A DNA stretch of 64,000 bases, taken from assembly GCA_963819075.1 (NCBI GenBank), contig CAWFUP010000002.1, positions 372,001-436,000 of the forward strand, given 5' to 3'. Position numbers and translations under genes: made by a program. Positions within the stretch are counted from its first letter, which is position 1; every line of letters begins with the position of its first letter. The notes beneath the pieces are model-generated. The model worked only from the letters and a program-made list of their open reading frames with translations, ran no database searches and was not told where the DNA came from. The DNA is from CAVQBJ01 sp963819075. GTDB lineage: Bacteria > Actinomycetota > Thermoleophilia > Solirubrobacterales > Solirubrobacteraceae. Below, in pieces: positions 58,380 through 64,000 of the stretch.

Positions 58380-58646
58380 ATGTGCACGTACGCAACCGTG
58401 AAGACGGCGATGGAGGGCAGCGCGAAGGGTCCCGATAGCAGCTGGTTCGCCGTGACGGACGGCACCGTCTACTTCGACCATCCCGTCCACGCGATGGCGG
58501 AGCACACGCTCAACATCGACTTCGCGGCTCCCGCGCGCGGACCCTCGGCGCGCGTCGCCGTCGAGCTGACCGCCGACTCGGCGCGAGAGCTCGTCGCGGC
58601 GATCGAGGTCGCGCTGCGGTCGGCGCCCGCGGAGCTGACGGCCTGA
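58380..58646 (+). CDS. DUF6295-family protein
   Basis: An 88-residue protein matching the DUF6295 pattern: MCTYATVKTAMEGSAKGPDS, VYFDHPVHAMAEHTLNIDFA and ARVAVELTADSARELVAAI. An invariant MCTY start and HPxHAxxEHTLNIDF block define the family; the function is not established. It starts 2 bases after the hydrolase stop, and a third small gene follows, so it is likely translationally coupled to the DLH gene. Confidence 0.8.
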   Translation: MCTYATVKTAMEGSAKGPDSSWFAVTDGTVYFDHPVHAMAEHTLNIDFAAPARGPSARVAVELTADSARELVAAIEVALRSAPAELTA

Positions 58647-58668
58647 AGCCGAACGAGGGTCTCGAGGG

Positions 58669-58887
58669 TTGACGCCGCGCGGCTTGCCCTTCAGATTGCC
58701 AGCGGTGCCGCCGCAGAACCCGCTCACACGTCTGGAGCAGGTCGCCCTCGACCTCGGCCGCTTTGCCGACGAGCTCGAGGTGACCGCCGACATCGAGCCG
58801 ACCGTGCTGCGCTACTGGCAGGCTGAGCTGCTCGACATCGCGGCCACCCTGGCCCGCGCCGAGCGCGGCGGGGCGGCGGCCTCGTGA
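58669..58887 (+). CDS. Small hypothetical protein at the end of the DLH operon
   Basis: A 72-residue protein with a Pro-rich N-terminus and a helical rest (LTRLEQVALDLGRFADELEV). The TTG start 22 bases after the DUF6295 stop is weak; a GTG 12 codons later is an alternative. It ends 4 bases before the convergent oxidoreductase gene. No motif is recognised. Confidence 0.5.
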   Translation: MTPRGLPFRLPAVPPQNPLTRLEQVALDLGRFADELEVTADIEPTVLRYWQAELLDIAATLARAERGGAAAS

Positions 58888-58891
58888 ATGC

Positions 58892-60028
58892 TCAGCCGAC
58901 CGTCGCCTGATCGCGGCGGTCGAGGTACGGAGCGAGGTAGGTCGCGACGATCTTTGTCGGCGGCGTCCAGGTCGGCTCCGTCGTTATCTGCGAGCTGAAG
59001 CCCTGGCCGCCGGTGATCCGTGCGGTCAGGTAGCGCGGCTCGCGACCGGTGAGCAGGATCCCACGAATCTCGGGCTGGAAAGGCTTGGGCGTCAGCGGGA
59101 CTCCGGCCAGCGCGGCGATCGACTGTGCCGCAGCGTCGGCCTGCTGGGCGGCGATGCCGCCCTGTTTGACGACGAAGTCCGTCGCATCACCGGCGGCGTA
59201 GACGCGCTCGACGCCGCGGACCTGGCTGTGGACGTCGACGGGGATGAAGCCGTGCTCGGCCGACGGCAGCCCGCGGACCGCCGGGCCGAACAGCTCGGGC
59301 AGGGCGATCACGCGATCGGCCTCGATCGTGCGGTCGCCCGGATGGATGACAACGCGCCCCGGCTCGGACACCTGGGCGTACGCCGAGGTGACCGCGGTGA
59401 CGCCGGCGTCGCGCAGCAGTTCGGCGACGGCGTCGCTGGCCGTGTCGCCGAAGATCGCCAGCGGGCTGTCCTCGGGGGTGACGACGGTCACGTCCAGTTC
59501 GACGTTCATGTCGTAGGCTCGGCGAGCGATCATCAGCGCGAGCTCATAGATCGGGAACGGCCAGCCCATGCGCGCAGGCGCGACGAACGCGATGCTGCGC
59601 ACGTATCCGCCCTCGACGTCCTGGACGATGCCGTGCAGCAGCGCGTCCATCCGGCGGTCGTCGATCGTGATGGCGTGCGCGAACGGCGGGCGCGTGCGCG
59701 CCCCGAGGGCGAGCACGAGAGCGTCGTAGGGCAGCTCGGACCCCTGCGCGGTGTGGGCGATCCGCTTCGCCGGATCGACCCAGCTGAACTCGTCGACGAT
59801 CAGCTCGGCTCCGATGTCGTTCGCGATCTCGGCGAGCGGATAATGATGCGCCGGCGAGTACGCGAACGGTTCACGCACCGTCATCGGCCGGTAGGTGAAC
59901 TCGGGATTCGGCGCCACCAGCGTCAGGCTGACGCGATCGGACGCGAGGTCCCGCAGCGCGAGCGCCGCCTCCAGCGCGCCGACAGATCCGCCGACGATCA
60001 CGACCTTGAATTGATGTTCGTTGCTCAT
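58892..60028 (-). CDS. FAD-dependent pyridine nucleotide-disulfide-type oxidoreductase (NDH-2/SQR-like)
   Basis: A 378-residue flavoprotein. The N-terminal Rossmann motif VVIVGGSVGALEAALALRDL binds FAD, SELPYDALVLALGARTRPPF is the typical second FAD contact, and VERVYAAGDATDFVVKQGGIAAQQADAAAQSIAAL is the C-terminal AGD motif. The single central domain and length fit NDH-2 or sulfide:quinone reductase-like enzymes. The SQR cysteine pair is not apparent, so an NADH:quinone or other reductase is more likely. It faces the NarL regulator at 60232 divergently. Confidence 0.85.
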   Translation of the reverse strand: MSNEHQFKVVIVGGSVGALEAALALRDLASDRVSLTLVAPNPEFTYRPMTVREPFAYSPAHHYPLAEIANDIGAELIVDEFSWVDPAKRIAHTAQGSELPYDALVLALGARTRPPFAHAITIDDRRMDALLHGIVQDVEGGYVRSIAFVAPARMGWPFPIYELALMIARRAYDMNVELDVTVVTPEDSPLAIFGDTASDAVAELLRDAGVTAVTSAYAQVSEPGRVVIHPGDRTIEADRVIALPELFGPAVRGLPSAEHGFIPVDVHSQVRGVERVYAAGDATDFVVKQGGIAAQQADAAAQSIAALAGVPLTPKPFQPEIRGILLTGREPRYLTARITGGQGFSSQITTEPTWTPPTKIVATYLAPYLDRRDQATVG

Positions 60029-60231
60029 GGGTCAACCATGCCTTCGTCGGAGCCGTTCGGCAGCCGAGCATATCCGCCGTGGGTCCCCGTGGAAACTACC
60101 GAGCGATGTGCTCCGCGTCGGTCGGCCGGAGCGCTCGCGCCGGGCGGGGATGGATATCCGTGAAAACCCGCATCGACAAGCGTGGTTGCACCCGGAGCGG
60201 GTCGCCGCGGCCATCGTTAGGCTGGCAACTC

Positions 60232-60897
60232 ATGACGGTCGATGATGCCGCGCAGACGGACCCCGGTGCGATCCGGATCGTGATCGCCGACGATCACGCT
60301 GTCGTGCGCAGCGGCCTGCGCCTGTTGCTGGACGCCGAGAACGACTTCGAGGTCGTCGCCGAGGCCGGCGACGTCGATGCCGCCCGGCGCTACGTGCGCG
60401 GGCATCACCCCGCCGTGCTCGTACTCGACCTCAACATGCCGGGCGGCTCGAGCCTCGAGGCGATCCCGGCGATCCGCGCCGAGTCACCGGACACCCACAT
60501 CGTCGTGCTGACGATGCAGGAGGAGCCGGCATTCGCCCGACAGGCGCTCAGCGCGGGCGCATCCGGCTACGTGCTCAAGGAGGCGGCCGACGGCGAGCTC
60601 GTCGAGGCGGTCCGCCGCGCCGCCGCAAGTGAGACCTACCTGAACCCGTCGCTCGGCGCGCGGATCGCACGCGAGCCGCCGCCCGGTCCCCCCGACGACC
60701 TGTCCGAGCGAGAGGTCGAGGTCCTGCGGCTGATCGCGCTCGGCCACACCAACGCCGAGATCGCCGAGCAGCTGTATCTGTCCGTGCGCACGGTGGAAAC
60801 CCATCGCGCCCACATCCAGCAGAAGCTGCGCGTCTCCTCGCGCGCCGAACTCGTGCGCTACGCCCTGCAGCGCGGCCTCGTCACCGGCGAGGCGTAG
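60232..60897 (+). CDS. NarL/FixJ-family response regulator 1
   Basis: A 221-residue regulator. The receiver has IRIVIADDHAVVRSGLRLLL, the phosphoacceptor Asp in VLVLDLNMPGGSSLEAI, and Lys in GYVLKEAADG. The LuxR HTH is LSEREVEVLRLIALGHTNAEIAEQLYLSVRTVETHRAHIQQKL. ATG 60232 gives a normal receiver start; an upstream start adds 51 unrelated residues. It is very similar to the regulator at 62592, so the two are paralogues. The USP gene follows. Confidence 0.93.
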   Translation: MTVDDAAQTDPGAIRIVIADDHAVVRSGLRLLLDAENDFEVVAEAGDVDAARRYVRGHHPAVLVLDLNMPGGSSLEAIPAIRAESPDTHIVVLTMQEEPAFARQALSAGASGYVLKEAADGELVEAVRRAAASETYLNPSLGARIAREPPPGPPDDLSEREVEVLRLIALGHTNAEIAEQLYLSVRTVETHRAHIQQKLRVSSRAELVRYALQRGLVTGEA

Positions 60898-61017
60898 CCG
60901 CCGCGGTCGATCCCGCGCTCGAAGCCGTGGATTTCCCCGGCGTTCTCGGTAGGCGTCCGGGATGGATCGCGGTGACCGCGGGCGTACGCTGCAGGCAAGC
61001 GATCCGAGGAGAGTGCC
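60898..61017 (+). promoter_or_regulatory. Intergenic region before the universal stress protein gene
   Basis: A 120-base gap between the first NarL regulator and the USP gene. A GAGGAG ribosome site precedes the GTG at 61018. TACGCT near 60984 could be a -10 element. It may be a target of the adjacent regulators. Confidence 0.35.
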
Positions 61018-61911
61018 GTGGTGTTCCGCCGCATAATGATCGGGGTCGATGGCCGGCCCAACGGCCGCGATGCGGTCATGCTCGGTCTGCATCTCGCCGA
61101 CCATGACGGGCACATCACCCTGGCCCATGTGTGCTCCGGCGAGCGCGTGCCTGAGCGCGGCTCCAACCTCGAGTTCGATCGGGTGCAGCGCGACGAGTCG
61201 CGCGCGCTGCTCGAGCGCGAACGAGAGGAGCTCGGCGTCGAGGCCGATCTGCTGAGCGTCAGCGACCCAGCCGTCGGTCATGGGCTCCACCGTCTCGCCA
61301 CCGAGCAGGAGGCAGATCTGCTTGTCGTCGGGTGCAGCCATCGGGGTCGCGCCGGGCGCGCCCTGTTCGGCGACGACACCCGAGGTGCGCTCAGCGAGTC
61401 GCCCTGCGCGGTCGCCGTTGCCCCCGCGGGCTACGCGCGCTCGGCCAGGCCGCTCGGGACCGTCGGGGTCGCGTACGACATGTCGCCGCAGAGTCGCGTG
61501 GCGCTGTCCGTCGCGCGGAGCCTGGCCATGCGCGAGGACGCCGCCGTCCGGGCGCTCCGCGTCATCGGCTATCCGGTCACGCCGTACATGAGCGAGGCGC
61601 CCTCGATGTGGAAAGAGGCAAGCGAGGCCGAGCTGAAGTCTGCACGCCAGGCGCTCGACCTGCCCGCGGACGTCGATGGCGACGTCGTCATGGGTCGAGT
61701 TCAGGACGAGCTCGAGACGTTCAGCGGGCAGGTCGATGTTCTCGTGGTCGGGTCGCGTGATCGCGGCCCGGTGCGCCGGGCGGTGCTCGGCAGCACGGCG
61801 CAGCATCTCGCTCGCGCCGCCCGCTGTCCGCTCATCGTCGTCTCCCATGGTGCCCCCGAGCCCCTCGTCGCCGCTGGACCCGGCGCGGCGGTGCGGGCTC
61901 GAAATCCGTAG
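61018..61911 (+). CDS. Tandem universal stress protein
   Basis: A 297-residue protein with two UspA domains (about 1-145 and 150-290). Each starts with the ATP-binding Asp (MIGVDGRPNGRDAVM; VGVAYDMSPQSRVALS), and the second ends with the G-2x-G-9x-G-S/T nucleotide motif VVGSRDRGPVRRAVLGST. The first domain has VVGCSHRGRAGRALFGDD at the same place with weaker spacing. Tandem Usp proteins are often hypoxia- or stress-induced in actinobacteria. GTG 61018 is the start. Confidence 0.92.
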   Translation: MVFRRIMIGVDGRPNGRDAVMLGLHLADHDGHITLAHVCSGERVPERGSNLEFDRVQRDESRALLEREREELGVEADLLSVSDPAVGHGLHRLATEQEADLLVVGCSHRGRAGRALFGDDTRGALSESPCAVAVAPAGYARSARPLGTVGVAYDMSPQSRVALSVARSLAMREDAAVRALRVIGYPVTPYMSEAPSMWKEASEAELKSARQALDLPADVDGDVVMGRVQDELETFSGQVDVLVVGSRDRGPVRRAVLGSTAQHLARAARCPLIVVSHGAPEPLVAAGPGAAVRARNP

Positions 61912-61932
61912 TTCGCCCCAGGCATCCCCGCG

Positions 61933-61951
61933 GTGCCAGCCCCGATGGCAC
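61933..61951. terminator. Hairpin after the universal stress protein gene
   Basis: GTGCCA (61933-61938) pairs with TGGCAC (61946-61951) around a 7-base loop. It lies 22 bases past the stop and could terminate the transcript or separate it from the DUF1918 gene. It is short, so support is limited. Confidence 0.35.
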
Positions 61952-61997
61952 GGTGGCGGTCAGGTGATCCAATCTGGCCAACGCGAAGGAGGTGAAC

Positions 61998-62219
61998 ATG
62001 CTCGCTGACACGACTGGTGTCCCCGGCGACTGGCTGGAGGTGGGCGGCCCCCCCGGTGTCCCGCGGCGGCGAGGCCAGATTCTCGAGGTGCTCGGCTCGG
62101 CCGGCCACGTGCACTATCGCGTGCGCTGGGACGAGGAGCATGAATCGCTCTTCTACCCGACCGACGGCGTGACGATCAGCTCGCGCGGCGGGCATGATCG
62201 GCCGGATCCGGGGCAATGA
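61998..62219 (+). CDS. DUF1918-family protein
   Basis: A 73-residue protein matching DUF1918: GDWLEVGGPPGVPRRRGQILEVLGSAGHVHYRVRWDEEHESLFYPTDGVTI. This is a small SH3-like barrel of unknown role, common in actinobacteria next to stress genes. AAGGAGG at 61986-61992 fixes ATG 61998; a GTG at 61992 overlaps the ribosome site. It overlaps the next gene start (ATGA). Confidence 0.85.
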   Translation: MLADTTGVPGDWLEVGGPPGVPRRRGQILEVLGSAGHVHYRVRWDEEHESLFYPTDGVTISSRGGHDRPDPGQ

Positions 62220-62467
62220 TCACGCGATTGCACAAGGCCGCCGCCGGCGGGCCTGAAGGCTCGGCCCGGCCGATCGCCGCCGACGGTGCCGCGGCGACGC
62301 CCCGCTACTTCACCGACGGCGTGAACCTCTACCGGCTCGTGTGCTGGCTGCGCCGCCCCGCCGAGCCGCATCTCGCCGAACTCGAGGACTGCCGGTCGCT
62401 TGACTGCACGCTCGTGTCCAGCGAGGAGATGGCGAGCCTGGCGCTGCGGCCGGTCCGCACCGGCTAG
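62216..62467 (+). CDS. Small hypothetical protein coupled to DUF1918
   Basis: An 83-residue protein with an N-terminal disordered Ala/Gly part and a folded-looking C-terminal half: RYFTDGVNLYRLVCWLRRP, LAELEDCRSLDCTLVSSEEM. The pattern FTDG-x-NLYRL with an ELEDCRSLD segment recurs in actinobacterial stress-cluster proteins as a short domain of unknown function. ATG 62216 overlaps the DUF1918 stop. Confidence 0.7.
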   Translation: MITRLHKAAAGGPEGSARPIAADGAAATPRYFTDGVNLYRLVCWLRRPAEPHLAELEDCRSLDCTLVSSEEMASLALRPVRTG

Positions 62468-62591
62468 GGCGCGGGCGAGGACCCGTAGAAAGCGCGGCGG
62501 CATCGTTGTGGGGAAGCGCGGATGGAGCGCCGTCCGGCGGGGCGTACCTTAGTAGAGGACGGTTCTCGCCCGCCGAAAGGGAGATGAGAGG

Positions 62592-63296
62592 ATGGAGTAC
62601 GCCCCGCTGTATGCCCTCCCCGGCGCCGCCGTGGATACGAATCGCGAACAGTCCATTCGCGTGGTCCTTGCCGATGACCATGCCTTCCTCCGTCGCAGCC
62701 TGCGTCTGCTCCTGGACGGCGAGCCGGGATTCGACGTCGTCGGCGAGGCCAGCAACATCCACAGCATGCAGCGCCACGTGCGCGGTCATCGCCCGCACGT
62801 GCTCGTCCTCGACGTCAGCATGCCCGGGGGTTCGGTTCTGACGGCGATTCGCGAGCTGCGCGCGGAAGCTCCCGAGACGTCGATCGTCGTGACGACGATG
62901 ATCGACGACCCGCGCTTCGCCCACGAGGCGCTCGCCGCCGGGGCGAGCGGGTACGTGCTCAAGGACTCGGCCGACCGTGACCTGCCGGAGGCGATCCGCC
63001 GCGCCGCCGCGGGGGAGAGCTTCGTCACACCGCGAGTCGCCTCGACGCTCGCCGTCTACGCCAACGGCGGCCAGGACGCGCTCAGCGACCGAGAGGTCGA
63101 CGTCCTGCGCCTCATCGCGCTCGGCCACACGAACGCCGAGATCGCCGCCCTGCTGCTCATCTCCGTTCGCACCGTCGAATCCCACCGCGCTCACATCCAC
63201 CGCAAGCTCGGACTGGCGACGCGCGCCGAGCTCGTTCGCTACGCGCTCAGGCGAGGTCTCCTCACGGCGCCGGCGCCGCGAGATGTCGACGACTGA
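62592..63296 (+). CDS. NarL/FixJ-family response regulator 2
   Basis: A 234-residue paralogue of the regulator at 60232. The receiver holds IRVVLADDHAFLRRSLRLLL, Asp in VLVLDVSMPGGSVLTAI and Lys in GYVLKDSADR. The HTH is LSDREVDVLRLIALGHTNAEIAALLLISVRTVESHRAHIHRKL. The first 20 residues (MEYAPLYALPGAAVDTN) are an extension. GGGAGATGAGAGG precedes the ATG. It overlaps the convergent sensor kinase gene by 58 bases, and this kinase is the likely partner of one or both regulators. Confidence 0.93.
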   Translation: MEYAPLYALPGAAVDTNREQSIRVVLADDHAFLRRSLRLLLDGEPGFDVVGEASNIHSMQRHVRGHRPHVLVLDVSMPGGSVLTAIRELRAEAPETSIVVTTMIDDPRFAHEALAAGASGYVLKDSADRDLPEAIRRAAAGESFVTPRVASTLAVYANGGQDALSDREVDVLRLIALGHTNAEIAALLLISVRTVESHRAHIHRKLGLATRAELVRYALRRGLLTAPAPRDVDD

Positions 63297-64000
63297 GCGA
63301 TCGGCAACGACGCGCACACCGTCGTTCCGCCTGCGCCGGACTCGACCGTCAGCTCCCCGCCGGCCATCAGCATGCGCTCACGCATGCCGGTCAGGCCGAA
63401 GCCGTCGCTGACCTCCCCGACGGCGAAGCCCCGACCGTCGTCGGCGACCTCGACGATGAGGTGTCGCTCGTCGACGCGAATGCTCACGTTGACGTGGCGC
63501 GCCTGTGCGTGCTTGACCACGTTCGTGAGCGCCTCCTGGGCGACGCGGTAGACGGTCGCCTCGAGCTCTGGGCCGAGGATCGGCGGGGCGGCGGGATCGA
63601 TCGGCAGTTGCAGGTCCTCGCTGATCTCGAGGTCGTTGATCGTGCGGTGGCGTTCGAGCAGCGCCTCGAGCGCGGCGGCCAGCCCGAGCTCGTCGAGGGC
63701 CGCGGGGCGCAGCTCGGTGATGATCGCCCGCAGATTGGTTATCTCCTGCTCGATCTGCTCGAGCGCCTGATCGGTCGCCGTACCGAGCAGATCTGCGTTC
63801 CCCGAGCGCCGCGCCGCGGACAGCAGCACGCGCAGCCCTCCGAGCGCCTGCAGCGTCTCGTCGTGCAGTTCCTGAGCCCAGCGGCGCCGCTCGGCCTCGG
63901 CGGCGGCGAGCGCGTGCCGCAGGCGCTCGTGCTGCACGCTCTGCGCCGTGGCCACGGCGGTGGCGGCGCTGGCGGCGAAGGCCTCGAGCGCCAGCTCGTC
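63239..64000 (-). CDS. NarL-type sensor histidine kinase, partial (N-terminus outside window)
   Basis: Only the last 253 residues are present; the frame is open at the right edge, beyond a GTG at 63955. The start of the visible part (LEAFAASAATAVATAQSV) looks like the end of a GAF domain. HisKA_3 follows with the phospho-His in WAQELHDETLQALGGL, then the HATPase domain with N-box EALTNVVKHAQ and G-box ADDGRGF and FGLTGMRERMLMAGG. This is the DevS/NarX-like class, where GAF domains bind heme or other ligands. Redox or oxygen sensing would fit the stress cluster, but the sensor is outside the window. Confidence 0.88.
   Translation of the reverse strand, partial: DELALEAFAASAATAVATAQSVQHERLRHALAAAEAERRRWAQELHDETLQALGGLRVLLSAARRSGNADLLGTATDQALEQIEQEITNLRAIITELRPAALDELGLAAALEALLERHRTINDLEISEDLQLPIDPAAPPILGPELEATVYRVAQEALTNVVKHAQARHVNVSIRVDERHLIVEVADDGRGFAVGEVSDGFGLTGMRERMLMAGGELTVESGAGGTTVCASLPIAQSSTSRGAGAVRRPRLSA

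Overview
The window is high-GC DNA with tight head-to-tail operons, frequent GTG starts and ATGA/GTGA stop-start overlaps. The gene set includes a split cytochrome b with a cytochrome c fusion, menaquinone genes, a fused siroheme-decarboxylase-like protein in the heme operon, an F420-type LLM oxidoreductase, NarL regulators, DUF1918 and DUF6295 proteins and a giant secreted protein with YQW Ig-like repeats. Together these suggest an actinobacterium of the Thermoleophilia/Solirubrobacterales kind. That placement is inference from content; no rRNA is present.

Positions 1-17181 are core genome: a phosphodiesterase C-terminus and a GT-C-like membrane protein, a YmdB-type phosphodiesterase, an AI-2E family permease, an ABC-2 exporter, a heme block (hemB, an AhbA-AhbB-like fusion, hemL), a Bacillus-type menaquinol:cytochrome c reductase (qcrABC), menG, a polyprenyl diphosphate synthase, a zinc-ribbon protein, tatC and tRNA-Lys(CUU). 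Heme, menaquinone and bc-complex genes sit together, and TatC is the route a Rieske protein needs.

Positions 17182-33014 look like two tandem genomic islands at the 3' end of tRNA-Lys. The tRNA 3' end recurs at 29919-29956 and 32973-33014. Island 1 (12.8 kb) carries short tandem repeats, a 3458-residue secreted adhesin-like protein and two unknown genes. Island 2 (3.1 kb) carries an HPr-kinase-like protein, a GT1 glycosyltransferase and a PqqD-domain protein with an internal Tat-like signal and a short Gly/Ser/Thr tail. It may be a minimal peptide-modification system. No integrase is visible.

Positions 33015-39729 hold a small SD-preceded gene, a MacAB-like exporter operon with a lipoprotein containing an internal duplication, and a divergent OmpR/HK two-component pair that may control it.

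Positions 39730-44292 hold gene remnants (PIN toxin, LuxR) around a notable unit: a probable cyclic-di-GMP-I riboswitch, an SD-sequestering hairpin, a small exported protein, a large attenuator-like hairpin and a SipW-type signal peptidase fused to a DUF5305-like module. The reading is c-di-GMP-controlled secretion of a surface or matrix protein.

Positions 44293-64000 are mixed chromosomal genes: an unknown protein, an LLM oxidoreductase, VOC proteins, a SigJ/SigG-like ECF sigma factor, a clan-A glycosidase, flavodoxin, membrane proteins, a phosphodiester-glycosidase-like protein, an MMPL transporter, a dienelactone hydrolase operon, an NDH-2/SQR-like oxidoreductase, and a stress-signalling cluster with two NarL regulators, a tandem universal stress protein and a NarL-type sensor kinase cut by the window edge.
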